The translations under genes were made by a program, and so were the position numbers. A DNA stretch of 64,000 bases from Nitrospira sp. (GTDB taxonomy: Bacteria; Nitrospirota; Nitrospiria; Nitrospirales; Nitrospiraceae), in the NCBI GenBank assembly GCA_031315995.1, contig JALDRG010000002.1, positions 372,001 through 436,000 on the forward strand, written 5' to 3'. Of the stretch, positions 27,877 through 37,238 are shown one piece after another; the stretch's first letter is position 1; every line of letters starts with the position of its first letter. The notes beneath the pieces are model-generated. The model ran no database searches, was not told the origin of the DNA, and saw only the letters and a list, made by a program, of their open reading frames with translations.

Positions 27877-28713
27877 TTATGCGGAGAACGGATTGTGGAG
27901 GAGTTCTTCACGCACCGTCGTGGCCGGTCCATGCCCTGGAAACAGGAACGTGTCGGCGGAGAGTGTCAACACCAGCCGCCGGACCGAATCCAGATGGGTC
28001 TCATAGAGTCCGGCCGGATTGGAGCGGCCGATAGAACCGGCAAACAACGTATCACCCACAAAGCAGATCGGATGACCGGCCCGTTCAAGACGGTAACAGA
28101 CTCCGCCCGGCGTATGGCCCGGTGTGGGCATGAATCGCACGGCGAGACCGCCGACCTGTAGCGTCTCGTCCCGCTGCGGCACATGCAACAGCTCTGGCGC
28201 CGGACGCCAACTGAGGAGGTCCAGGTCGTCAGCACCCAGATAGACCGGCACGGGATTCGTCTTGAGGATCGCTTCAATTCCCTCGGCATGGTCGGAGTGG
28301 CCGTGGGTCAAGCAAATCGCCCGCAAGCGAAGCTTCCGCTTGGCTAAGAGGTCCAGCACTCCATCCGAGTTGTAGCCGGTATCGACGACAATGGCTTCTC
28401 CGCGATCGTGGACGACATAGCCTTTGACCTCGTACCCGCCGATCGAGCCCAACACGGTTTCGACATGTGGAATAGACGCAGGCAGCGCCTGAGGAACCCA
28501 GCCCTCAGCGACTTGTGCGAGGGGCTCCTCCCTCAGTCCCAACGCCTGGGCTACGGACAGGACCTGCTCGCGACTACGCGGAGATTGCCCCCGCTCCAGT
28601 GCAGTCACGTCGACTTCAGGCACACCGCTCTCGCGCGCCACGTCGGCGACCGACCGTTGCTGCCCGGTACGGGCCTTCTTCAGAATATCGCTGAGTTCGT
28701 CTTCGAGAGGCAT
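27877..28713 (-). CDS. XRE-type HTH fused to a metallo-beta-lactamase-fold hydrolase (278 aa)
   Basis: Residues about 1-65 form a Cro/CI-like helix-turn-helix (SVADVARESGVPEVDVTALERG followed by LSVAQALGL). The rest is a glyoxalase-II-like metallo-hydrolase: zinc ligands in THGHSDHAEG, TPGHTPGGVCY, VGDTLFAGSIGRSN and FPGHGP. A DNA-binding domain joined to such an enzyme suggests a metabolite-sensing regulator or autoregulated thiol-ester hydrolase. An ATG at 28737 is also in frame. The gene heads a three-gene unit with the two HExxH membrane proteins. Confidence 0.85.
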   Translation of the reverse strand: MPLEDELSDILKKARTGQQRSVADVARESGVPEVDVTALERGQSPRSREQVLSVAQALGLREEPLAQVAEGWVPQALPASIPHVETVLGSIGGYEVKGYVVHDRGEAIVVDTGYNSDGVLDLLAKRKLRLRAICLTHGHSDHAEGIEAILKTNPVPVYLGADDLDLLSWRPAPELLHVPQRDETLQVGGLAVRFMPTPGHTPGGVCYRLERAGHPICFVGDTLFAGSIGRSNPAGLYETHLDSVRRLVLTLSADTFLFPGHGPATTVREELLHNPFSA

Positions 28714-28875
28714 AGGAATAGACGACCCAAGAACCAACGAGAACGTTTATCTAGAGCTCCGAGCCTTCTTACTATCGTCCCTGCGTTGTGTGGCGATGGG
28801 GGCTTCACTACGCGTATCGAACGAGCACTTTATTCATCTGCTTTGAGCCGCCCCGACCTGTCGGCTCTCCCCTCC

Positions 28876-30363
28876 TCAACTCTCCGGCACCAGCGCAATT
28901 TCCTTCACCTCGCCGAAACCGGCCAGCACTTTCGACAGGGCATCCCCTGACCCGACCGCCAGAATCCGTAACCGCTCCGGGTTAAAATGGGCCTTCGCCG
29001 CCCGCTGAATATCGTCCTTGGTCAGCTTCACCACTTTCTCGCGGATCTGTTGCAGCCAATCTTTCGGCAACCCGTCGTATTCGAGATCCATCAACCGCCC
29101 GACGATGCTCGATGCGCTGGTGAACGAGAAGACAAACGAGTTCACATAGGCTTCCTTGGCTTCCTCCAGCTCAGTGTCGGTCACCGGCTCATTGCGCATG
29201 CGTTCCATGTTGGCCACAAAGCGATTCACGACCTCTTGAGTGGACGACAACTTGGTCTCCGCTCGCATCAGCCACACCCCTTCGTCATAGACGCTGGCCC
29301 GGAGGCCGCTCCCGACGGAATAGGCCAGGCCGCGTTTCGTGCGCACATCGTTGAAAAGTCGGCTGCGGAACGAACTGCCGCCCAGAATATCATTGGCAAT
29401 CGCCACGGCCACGTAATCAGGGTCGGTTTCCTTGATGGTCAGATGCCCCACCCGCAGGTGTGTTTGCGAGGTGGCCTTGTCCACAAATCGCACCATACCG
29501 GTCTTGAAATCGGCCTCCGCCACAGCGGGAATCGTGACGGCCGGCACCGTGCCCTTAGCCCAATCACCGAAGGCATCGCGCAGCATGGCCAGCATATCGG
29601 CCTTCTCGAAATCGCCGGTCACCCCGAGGATGATGCCGTTGGGATGAACCGTCTGTTGATGAAACGCGACCAGATCTTCACGAGTCATGGCGTCGATCGA
29701 TCGAACCGACGTCTCTCGGGCGCTCGGATGGGTCGAGCCATAGAGCAGCTTGGCGAATTCCCGGCCGACGATGGATCCGGGGCTGTCCTGTCGGCGACGA
29801 ATGCTCTCCTTCGCCTGCAACTTTGCCAGTTCGACTCGGCTCTGTTCGAACGCCGGACGACGCAACAGGTCGGCGTAGATTTGTAGCCCGCGTTTCAGGT
29901 CTTTTTTCAACACATCGAGCGAGGCGGAGCCGGACTCTTTGCCGAATCCGATCGAGACGGTCGCCGCCAACTGTTCAAGCTCTTCATCGACCTCATCGGG
30001 CGACATCGACGCCGAACCACCCGTACGCATCACCGCGCCGGTCATCCCCGCGAGTCCGACTTTCTCCGCCGGATCCAGCCAACTGCCGGTTCTGAGCGTA
30101 GCGTTGATCGTCACCAACGGCAACTCATGATCTTCGAGCAGATAGACCACCATACCGTTGCCCAGCACCACACGGTCCGCTTCAGGGGGGTTAAATTCCA
30201 CCGTGGGGAACCGCATCGTGCGTGGATCAGTTGGCGCCAGGTCCGCCGCCACTCCCACCGCCGCCTGCAACAGGCACAAAAACCCCAACAGGAGGAGCGA
30301 CTGTCGCTCCACCCTTCTTCTCCTGACCCTCCCTCTCTCCATATCATGCATCATGCGCATCAT
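28876..30363 (-). CDS. M16-family peptidase subunit lacking the zinc motif (495 aa)
   Basis: Exported M16 (pitrilysin-like) protein. A signal peptide (SLLLLGFLCLLQAAVGVAA) precedes VVLGNGMVVYLLEDHELP. At the site where active enzymes have HxxEH it reads GLAGMTGAVMRTGG, so the zinc ligands are missing. The C-terminal half keeps the R-Y substrate-binding region (SSFRSRLFNDVRTKRGLAYSVG). It overlaps the active M16 gene by four bases (ATGA), so the pair should form an active/inactive heterodimer like the mitochondrial processing peptidase. Confidence 0.88.
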   Translation of the reverse strand: MMRMMHDMERGRVRRRRVERQSLLLLGFLCLLQAAVGVAADLAPTDPRTMRFPTVEFNPPEADRVVLGNGMVVYLLEDHELPLVTINATLRTGSWLDPAEKVGLAGMTGAVMRTGGSASMSPDEVDEELEQLAATVSIGFGKESGSASLDVLKKDLKRGLQIYADLLRRPAFEQSRVELAKLQAKESIRRRQDSPGSIVGREFAKLLYGSTHPSARETSVRSIDAMTREDLVAFHQQTVHPNGIILGVTGDFEKADMLAMLRDAFGDWAKGTVPAVTIPAVAEADFKTGMVRFVDKATSQTHLRVGHLTIKETDPDYVAVAIANDILGGSSFRSRLFNDVRTKRGLAYSVGSGLRASVYDEGVWLMRAETKLSSTQEVVNRFVANMERMRNEPVTDTELEEAKEAYVNSFVFSFTSASSIVGRLMDLEYDGLPKDWLQQIREKVVKLTKDDIQRAAKAHFNPERLRILAVGSGDALSKVLAGFGEVKEIALVPES

Positions 30364-31931
30364 CGCGTCACCTCACTCGCGGCGGCCACCTTCTTGTCCG
30401 GCGCCTTCTTGACCAGCACACCGACCGTCCGATTCGGTTTCACCAAATACCGCGCCGCCACTCGCTGCACATCAGCCGGGGTGACGGCCGCGATCCGGTC
30501 GCGCGCGTTCAGCACATACCGCCAACTACCGGCCACGGTGTGATAAAACGCCAACTGCGAAGCGAGGCCGCTGTTGGAGCGCAATGATCGGACCAAGTCC
30601 GCGTCGAGTCCGTTGAGGACCCGCTCGAACTCCTTGGACGAAATCGGTTCGGTCTTCAGCCGATCGAGCTCCTCGTAAATCGCGGCCTCCACTTCCGCCA
30701 CGCTATGGGGCGCCAGCGGGGTGGCGGCAATCACGAAGAGGTTCGGGGCGCGAACGCCCGGATAGTTCGTATCCGACAACACCGACGCCGCCAGCCGTTT
30801 CTCGCGCACGAGCGCGCCGTACAAACGCGAGGTCACACCTTCGGTCAACACTTCGTCGATCACATCGAACACAAAATCGTCCGGATGCCCGATGGTCGGC
30901 TTGTGGTACCCGATGGCCAACGCGGGCTCGGCATCCCATTCGACTTCGACTCGCCGCTCCCCGCGCTGCGGAGGCTCCTCCGTCACTAGAGGCGGAATAG
31001 GAGGGGCGGCCGGGATCTTGCCGAAGGTCTGCTCAATCAACGCAATGACCTCTTTCGGATTGATATCCCCGACAATCGCCACCGTCGCATTGTTCGGCCC
31101 GTAATAGGTCTTGAAGAACGCTTCGGTCGCCGCCGGCGTGAGGGACAGAATATCCGAACCCCAGCCGATGGTCGGCACACCATATTGATGCGCTTGAAAC
31201 GCAGTCGACGTGAACGTTTCATAGAGCAGTCCGTTCGGGCTGTCATCGGTTCGGAGCCGCCGCTCCTCCATCACCACGCCCCGCTCCTTATAAAACTCGC
31301 GCAGGACGGGATGCGCCATCCGATCCGACTCCAGCGCCGCCCAGAGCGGCAACCGATTGGCCGGCAGACTAATGACATAGCGAGTGATGTCTTTGCCGGT
31401 CGAGGCGTTGAGACCGACACCCCCGTGGCGCTGATAGAGCAACGCCATCTCGTTGCCCACCACGTACTCACTCGCCTTCTCCTGCAGCTCTTTGAAACGT
31501 CGCTGCAGCTGTTGCACTTCCGGAGACGCCACCACCGGCTTGCCTTCCAGCTGTGCGCGGGCAGCCTCTTCGCGTTCGCGCCGATCCAGTTCGGTCCCGA
31601 CCATGGCTAAGTCCGTGAGGACCGCTTGCTCCCGCTCATAATCTCTCGTGCCGACCGTCCGCGTGCCTTTGAACGCCATATGCTCGTACAGGTGTGCCAG
31701 GCCGGTCTGCCCGACCTGCTCATTTACGCCCCCCACCCCGAACGTCATGTTGACGCTCACAATCGGAGCTTGATGCCGTTCTACCATCAATACCGTCATC
31801 CCGTTCGCGAGCTTGTGCTCGATAACCCGGTCGGCCAGACTCGGGGACCCGGCGAGGCCCGGCGCAGCCGCCGCCAACAGCCCGGCAACGAGTAGTACAC
31901 CCATCGTTCGCGCCCGTTTGATGCTGATCAT
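30360..31931 (-). CDS. M16-family zinc peptidase, active subunit (523 aa)
   Basis: Signal peptide (MGVLLVAGLLAAAAPGLAG) then LANGMTVLMVERHQAPIVS. The zinc box is HLYEH in GLAHLYEHMAFKGT, with the distal Glu supplied by GVVMEERRLR. A charged insertion (about residues 105-160, EREEAARAQLEGKPV and LQRRFKELQEKASEY) separates the box from the distal ligand and is longer than in the shortest M16B proteins. A periplasmic peptidase acting with the zinc-less partner encoded downstream. Its start overlaps the phosphatase stop by four bases. Confidence 0.9.
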   Translation of the reverse strand: MISIKRARTMGVLLVAGLLAAAAPGLAGSPSLADRVIEHKLANGMTVLMVERHQAPIVSVNMTFGVGGVNEQVGQTGLAHLYEHMAFKGTRTVGTRDYEREQAVLTDLAMVGTELDRREREEAARAQLEGKPVVASPEVQQLQRRFKELQEKASEYVVGNEMALLYQRHGGVGLNASTGKDITRYVISLPANRLPLWAALESDRMAHPVLREFYKERGVVMEERRLRTDDSPNGLLYETFTSTAFQAHQYGVPTIGWGSDILSLTPAATEAFFKTYYGPNNATVAIVGDINPKEVIALIEQTFGKIPAAPPIPPLVTEEPPQRGERRVEVEWDAEPALAIGYHKPTIGHPDDFVFDVIDEVLTEGVTSRLYGALVREKRLAASVLSDTNYPGVRAPNLFVIAATPLAPHSVAEVEAAIYEELDRLKTEPISSKEFERVLNGLDADLVRSLRSNSGLASQLAFYHTVAGSWRYVLNARDRIAAVTPADVQRVAARYLVKPNRTVGVLVKKAPDKKVAAASEVTR

Positions 31932-32578
31932 ATGAAAAGCTCCATCAGTTCCTCCGGTCGTTCAATAAACCAATCGGGCTGGCAGGCGGCCATCTTCTGA
32001 CGGTTGCCCATGCCATACCCCACCGCACAGACCCGGATGCCCGCGTTATGACCGCCGTTGATGTCGTTGGTGCTGTCGCCGACCAGCACCGTGCGGTCCT
32101 TCTCGACACCGAGCCGTTCCATCACATGGACCAACATGCCGGGCTCGGGCTTGAGGCCGAACCCGTTGTCGCCGCCGACGACATAGACAAAGTGTTGCTC
32201 TCCGAGACCTTTCAAAATCACATTGGTATATTCGATCGCCTTGTTGGTCGCCACAGCCTTGGGCTTGTCCGAGAAATGGGCGAGGACCCGGTCGATCCCA
32301 GGATAAAACGAGGTGCGATCCAGGCAATGCTCCAGATAGTGCCCGCGAAAGATCCGGAGCGCTTCATCGTACAGGTCTGTGTTCCCCTCGCCGACCGCCA
32401 GCCGCAAGAGCTTCTTGACGCCGTCGCCGACGAATCCGAAGATTTCCTCCTGTGAACGCTCCGGCACACCCAGATCGCGCAACGTCAAATTGACGCTGTC
32501 GGCGATGTCCCATTTCGATTCGATCAACGTGCCGTCGAGGTCGAAGATGAGTAAATCGATCTCAGCCTGCTTCGTCAT
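31928..32578 (-). CDS. gph: HAD phosphatase, probable phosphoglycolate phosphatase
   Basis: 216 aa HAD enzyme with a helical C1 cap. Motif I is LLIFDLDGTLIES, motif II is AVATNKA, the motif III Lys is in FGLKPEPGML and motif IV is VLVGDSTNDINGGHNAG. It is the Gph/PgpB type that clears 2-phosphoglycolate, but other small phosphate esters are possible. The gene overlaps the small exported-protein gene upstream and the M16 gene downstream by four bases each. The upstream in-frame extension to 32725 lies inside the preceding gene and is not used. Confidence 0.85.
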   Translation of the reverse strand: MTKQAEIDLLIFDLDGTLIESKWDIADSVNLTLRDLGVPERSQEEIFGFVGDGVKKLLRLAVGEGNTDLYDEALRIFRGHYLEHCLDRTSFYPGIDRVLAHFSDKPKAVATNKAIEYTNVILKGLGEQHFVYVVGGDNGFGLKPEPGMLVHVMERLGVEKDRTVLVGDSTNDINGGHNAGIRVCAVGYGMGNRQKMAACQPDWFIERPEELMELFI

Positions 32579-33138
32579 TCTTTCGCCTTTCGCAACTCGG
32601 CCTGTAAGGCCGCCAACGACGCTTGCCGCGTCCCGTCCTGTTCTTCCAGCATGGCCTGTCGGACAAAATTCAACATCCGCTTCCGTCCGACATGGGGCGG
32701 GAGGACCGGCTCCATGATTTTCCACCGACCATTCAGAACCTTGAGGCGGACACGCGCCTGCTCCGTAGCAGGTTCCGGCACAAACCCCGCGGTCTCCAGA
32801 TACATCACGCCCAACACCTGGAACTCCACCGGAACGAGCACCTCCAACCTATTCACAATTTCCCACCGGCGAAAATCATCCGGAACCGTAAAGCCGTTGA
32901 TGACGATGACCTTGCCCCAAGCCGGTTCTTCCTTCCAATCGACGAGACCCGCCACCGATTCGAAGGAACTGGCATCGAGCCGCACACCCTTGTTGTCGAG
33001 GGCGAAATATTTCTCCACCACTTTCGCCGGAGAATGTGAGACCGAGTTGCTCTGGGCAAGGCCGGGAGTGGCCGAGGCCACCAACACGAAGACCGCCGTC
33101 ACGAGATGCAGGAGAACGCGGCGCCGTTCAGTTCCCAT
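32575..33138 (-). CDS. Small exported protein (187 aa), unknown
   Basis: A signal peptide (LLHLVTAVFVLVASATPGLA) precedes about 160 residues of mixed alpha/beta sequence with VVEKYFALDNKGVRL, VLVPVEFQVLGVMYLETAG and VRLKVLNGRWKIMEPVLPPH, the pattern of NTF2/SnoaL-like or calcium-free exported domains; not assignable with confidence. It is placed four bases after pyk and overlaps gph by four, inside the pyk-gph-M16 unit. Function unknown. Confidence 0.6.
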   Translation of the reverse strand: MGTERRRVLLHLVTAVFVLVASATPGLAQSNSVSHSPAKVVEKYFALDNKGVRLDASSFESVAGLVDWKEEPAWGKVIVINGFTVPDDFRRWEIVNRLEVLVPVEFQVLGVMYLETAGFVPEPATEQARVRLKVLNGRWKIMEPVLPPHVGRKRMLNFVRQAMLEEQDGTRQASLAALQAELRKAKE

Positions 33139-33142
33139 GTCG

Positions 33143-34594
33143 CTATCCCACCTCGTGCAATTTCATCAGATTCGTCCCGCCCGGCTGACCGATTCTGGTC
33201 CCGGACAAAATAACGATGCGTTGTCCACTGCGAGCCAACCCCTCCGCCTTCAAGCGGCGCTCGGCTTCATTGACCCGCTCATCGGTCGTCGGGATCTGCA
33301 CCATCGTGAGGGGCAGTACTCCCCAGTACAAGGCCATTTGCCGGCGGACGGGCTCGAACGGGGTAAACCCGATGATCGGCGCAGCCGGACGCTGTTTCGA
33401 TACCAAGCGCGCCGTCATGCCACGCTCGCTGAAGGCCACAATCGCGCCCGCCCCGATCGCCGACGCAGCCGAGGAAGCCGACAACGAGATGGCTTCCGGG
33501 ATCGAACCCTGCCCCGGCTCACCCTGCGAGCGACGGATGAAACCCGGCCCCGTCTCGACCTCGGCCGCCCGTATGATGCGATCCATCACCTGCACCACTT
33601 CAACCGGATACTGCCCCACTGCCGTTTCGGCGGACAACATCACCGCATCGGTCCCATCGAACACGGCATTGGCCACATCTGAGGCTTCCGCCCTGGTCGG
33701 CCGCATATGTTGCGTCATCGACTCCAGCATCTGCGTGGCCGTGATGACCAGACGCCGATGGCGATTGGCGGTCGCGATAATCCGTTTCTGCCACACCGGC
33801 ACGGCCTCCGGCCCCAATTCGACCCCCAAATCCCCACGCGCCACCATGACCCCATCCGCATGAGCGAGGATGGGCTCCAACTCCGTCACCGCCTCTTGCC
33901 GCTCAATCTTGGCAATGACCGGGACATCCCCGCCGCACTCGGCAATTAATTGCTTGGCGGCGATGACATCCTCCGCTCCACGAACAAACGACAGGGCGAT
34001 ATAATCCACGCCCTGCGCCACACCGAAGCGCACATCTTCCCGATCTTTCTCCGTCAAGGTCGGAGCGCTCACGACCGTGCCGGGCAGATTCATGCCCTTG
34101 TGAGACGTCACGCGTCCGCCGGCCGACACCGTACACTCTACCGCACCATCGACGATTCGATCCGCCGTCAATTCAACCAGTCCATCATCGATCAGTATTT
34201 TGGCCCCGGGCCGAATGTCCCTGGTCAGCGCCTGATAGGTGACGGGAATATCCTGCACCCCGTCCGTGGCGATCACCGTTCTGGCACCAATCTGCCCGCC
34301 GGATCGCAAGGACATAGTCCGTAACCGAACTCGCTGACCGGCAATGAGCTCCAGCGCGCCCTCGATTTCGCCGACGCGAATGCGCGGCCCCTGCAGGTCT
34401 TGGATAATTGCGACCGCCATCCCGTGACGGGCGGCCGTGTCGCGGATAGCCTTGATCGCCCGCCCATGCGATTCATGCGTACCATGAGAAAAATTTAAAC
34501 GAGCCGCATTCATGCCGCTTTGAATGAGTCGCTCAAGAACGACGGCACCATCGCTCGCCGGACCGATGGTGCATACGATTTTCGCTTTTCGCAT
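33143..34594 (-). CDS. pyk: Pyruvate kinase
   Basis: Converts phosphoenolpyruvate and ADP to pyruvate and ATP. 483 aa from the ATG at 34594 (MRKAKIVCTIGPASDG). Signatures: LNFSHGTHESH, the barrel motif VPVIAKIERQEAV containing the catalytic Lys, MVARGDLGVELGPEAV and the C-terminal IVAFSERGMTARLVSKQRP. The reading frame is open to 34789, but that region is the divergent promoter. It is transcribed divergently from the phosphatase-PFK fusion gene, so both irreversible glycolytic steps could share a regulatory region of about 207 bp. Confidence 0.95.
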   Translation of the reverse strand: MRKAKIVCTIGPASDGAVVLERLIQSGMNAARLNFSHGTHESHGRAIKAIRDTAARHGMAVAIIQDLQGPRIRVGEIEGALELIAGQRVRLRTMSLRSGGQIGARTVIATDGVQDIPVTYQALTRDIRPGAKILIDDGLVELTADRIVDGAVECTVSAGGRVTSHKGMNLPGTVVSAPTLTEKDREDVRFGVAQGVDYIALSFVRGAEDVIAAKQLIAECGGDVPVIAKIERQEAVTELEPILAHADGVMVARGDLGVELGPEAVPVWQKRIIATANRHRRLVITATQMLESMTQHMRPTRAEASDVANAVFDGTDAVMLSAETAVGQYPVEVVQVMDRIIRAAEVETGPGFIRRSQGEPGQGSIPEAISLSASSAASAIGAGAIVAFSERGMTARLVSKQRPAAPIIGFTPFEPVRRQMALYWGVLPLTMVQIPTTDERVNEAERRLKAEGLARSGQRIVILSGTRIGQPGGTNLMKLHEVG

Positions 34595-34801
34595 GGCGCT
34601 GTTCTTCTGTCTTGACAAGATAGGCCCGGCACACCATCTTGTACGTGAAAGGTGAGACTGGATGCGTCCGTCGTTCGGTCGGCAATGGATCATTCTAACA
34701 AACCCAACACTATGCCGCAAAAGAACATCCACATCCCTCTCAGAGACCACGGACGCCGATCTCATTAGAATATACTTACGAACCGGCACGCGAGGACACG
34801 C

Positions 34802-37141
34802 ATGAGCGCATCGGACAGTCAGACAACCGATCAGTTGGACTTTGTCACGATCAATGGCCTGTTGGCCTATGGGGAAGCGCTCACGCAGCGTCTATCGAGC
34901 GGCCAGTTCGTGCTGCCCCCGCCACCCCCGCCGTCTACCGACCGGCGGCAGCGGGCGGAGGAAGCGACCGGCAGGATCAGATCGTTCATCCAGGTGACAC
35001 AGGCCGGTCTGCCCGACGCCGAAGCCTATCGCGCGGCACGTCAAGAGTTGATTGCCGACGCCTGCCACAACGATCCGCTGGTGTTCTTTGCCGCTTGGAA
35101 TTGGCTCCTGGCTCGCGGGGAACTCGCGCCGTTGTATCGCGCGCCGATCGGCGCAACCCCAAAACCCACCCATCGCCGTCCGGTTGCCATCGTGCCGCGC
35201 GCCCATCTGACCCCGCAGTTGGCCGAAGGCCGCATAGTCTTGGATTTGGGTGATGACCGGTTCTGGCTGCTCCCTCGTGACCTCGGCGACCGCACGCTGT
35301 TTCTCACGATGCGTCATGGCGTCTCGGAAGTCGAGAGTAAGACCCATCGGGTCGGGCGACGGCTGGCCAACGTCCTGGATATCGAGCGCGGTGTGCCCAG
35401 AGCGGAAGCCGTCGGAGCGGCGTTGGCACGTATGGTGGGCGTGGTCGGACAGCAATTGGGTTATCTGCAGTTGCGCAATTATTTGGATCCGCGCACCTTC
35501 CTCCACCTCATCAGCCACAGCCCGAACACGGAACAACTCTGCCGGCGAATCACGAAGGCGTTGATCCCTGATCGAGCGGATGCCGTGCACCCTCACGTCG
35601 AGCCGACATTGGAATCGCAGGATTTCGGTTGGGCCACCGGTATGGAAAAGCAGGCGGAGGTCGAGGCAGCGGCCCAGGCCTTCGGCGTCGATGCAAAGAC
35701 CGCCAAACGTCTCATCAAACATCCCTTCTATAGCTACCCGGGCGGGCATTCGTTCTTCGACCTCTATATCGATGTCATCGACGGCCTGCACCGGCTCGGC
35801 CGATCCCATCCCGGAGAGGTCTTGTGCCTCTACACCCACAGTTCGACCCTGCGCGCGCTGCGCATCTATCTGGACCCGCGTCCGTTCCGCGAAGCGTTTT
35901 CAGAATTCGGCGAATACAAAGAAGGACAGGACAATGTCGTCCTTCTCACGTTGGAGAACGGCAAACTCTCCGGGTATTCCACCGCCGTCGGCTTGATTGA
36001 AAGCGAACGGGTCGCCCGCGAAGCCTGGGTGACCGTCGAGCGCGAACGGAGTCAGCGTGTGACGCTCAAACCGCAGCGGATCAAGCGCCTCCTCGCGCTG
36101 GTATCGGGCGGAGATTTCGCAGGCGGCGGGGCGGCGTTGAAAGAACTTCGCGTGACCGGGAACCGCTTCGGCCTGGATGTCTTCTTCGTCCGGCACGGCT
36201 TCCTCGGGCTGGCCAACAACTGGATCGATACCGTCACCGAGGAAGACACGCGCGGCATGAGCAGCCATGCCAGCAGCCCTATCGGCAGCAGTCGTTTCGA
36301 AGATTTCAAAGACGAGCAGGTGCAACGCGCCGCCATGCGCTCGCTGGCGCCCTATCTCGAAGATTCGGCGCTCGTGGTGTTGGGCGGTGACGGCAGCCTG
36401 CGAGGCGCCCGGGCGATTCATGAAACCTACGGAGTGCAGGTCGTCGGCATTCCCGGCACGATCGACAACAACATCGCCGGCACGACCTCATTGGGCTTTC
36501 ATTCGGCAATCGCCCTGGCGAATCAATCCATTGAATCCCTCAAGGCAACCAGCGCCGCCATGGGCAGCATCTTTTTTGTGGAGGTCATGGGCGCCGGATC
36601 GGGTCACCTGGCCCTCGCCAGCGCCTATCAGGCCCGAGCGGAGGGCATACTCGTGAATGAGCACCCCGATCCCGATGCGTACATCGAAGAGATTGTGCTG
36701 GGCACCTTAAAACGCACGTTGGGGGTGCCCAACAAGAGCCACATCTTTGTCGTGGCGGAGCGCACACCTCACCGGCATCACCGGGAAGGCGGTGTCCACG
36801 GGCTGGTCGAATATGTCGCGAACACCATCGCAGCCTGGCCGCAACGTCGGGAGACGGCCGGATACTATTCCTTGGCTTCTGCCACGAAGGCGACGATCTT
36901 GGGGCATACACTCCGAGGCGCCCCCCCGACGCCGGAGGATAAAATGATCGCGCAACACCTCGCCTATGAAACCGTCCGCCGGCTGGTCGAACAACCGGAC
37001 ACCATCGTCGGCTGCATGGTGGCGTATCACGATTCGAACCGGCTCGAAACGATTCCTCTTCACGCCGTCTCACCCAAACCGTTCGACTGGGAATTGTTTA
37101 CCCGCATGCACGGAACGGAAATGACTCACGACAGCATCTAG
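34802..37141 (+). CDS. Fusion of a histidine-phosphatase (FBPase-2-like) domain with a 6-phosphofructokinase domain (779 aa)
   Basis: Residues 1-100 are helical with a proline run. Residues about 160-400 are a branched histidine phosphatase-like domain: TMRHGVSEVESK (His 172) and, after YSYPGGHSFFDL, CLYTHSSTLRAL (His 346), the layout of FBPase-2. Residues about 428-779 are PFK-A like: SGGD (about 432), GSSRF, GGDGS (about 527-531), GTIDNN (552), MGAGSG, AERTP and ATILGHTLRG. Compared with E. coli PfkA from memory, Asp129 is Asn, Arg171 is replaced and Arg243 is Lys. GAGG precedes the ATG. A 14 bp palindrome (37140-37153) overlaps the stop. Confidence 0.88.
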   Translation: MSASDSQTTDQLDFVTINGLLAYGEALTQRLSSGQFVLPPPPPPSTDRRQRAEEATGRIRSFIQVTQAGLPDAEAYRAARQELIADACHNDPLVFFAAWNWLLARGELAPLYRAPIGATPKPTHRRPVAIVPRAHLTPQLAEGRIVLDLGDDRFWLLPRDLGDRTLFLTMRHGVSEVESKTHRVGRRLANVLDIERGVPRAEAVGAALARMVGVVGQQLGYLQLRNYLDPRTFLHLISHSPNTEQLCRRITKALIPDRADAVHPHVEPTLESQDFGWATGMEKQAEVEAAAQAFGVDAKTAKRLIKHPFYSYPGGHSFFDLYIDVIDGLHRLGRSHPGEVLCLYTHSSTLRALRIYLDPRPFREAFSEFGEYKEGQDNVVLLTLENGKLSGYSTAVGLIESERVAREAWVTVERERSQRVTLKPQRIKRLLALVSGGDFAGGGAALKELRVTGNRFGLDVFFVRHGFLGLANNWIDTVTEEDTRGMSSHASSPIGSSRFEDFKDEQVQRAAMRSLAPYLEDSALVVLGGDGSLRGARAIHETYGVQVVGIPGTIDNNIAGTTSLGFHSAIALANQSIESLKATSAAMGSIFFVEVMGAGSGHLALASAYQARAEGILVNEHPDPDAYIEEIVLGTLKRTLGVPNKSHIFVVAERTPHRHHREGGVHGLVEYVANTIAAWPQRRETAGYYSLASATKATILGHTLRGAPPTPEDKMIAQHLAYETVRRLVEQPDTIVGCMVAYHDSNRLETIPLHAVSPKPFDWELFTRMHGTEMTHDSI

Positions 37142-37238
37142 CGAGGCCTCGCTCCAACCCCTCGCGCGGGACGGCGTTGACCCCTCCCATGTGACATGTT
37201 AGGGTCATCCCTGTTGATGCCACCGGTTGTGAATCGTT

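Noticed and set aside
36361-36480. PPi-dependent rather than ATP-dependent phosphofructokinase
   Set aside because: The diagnostic position in GGDGS is Gly (ATP type), not Asp (GGDDS) as in PPi enzymes; substrate still needs assay.
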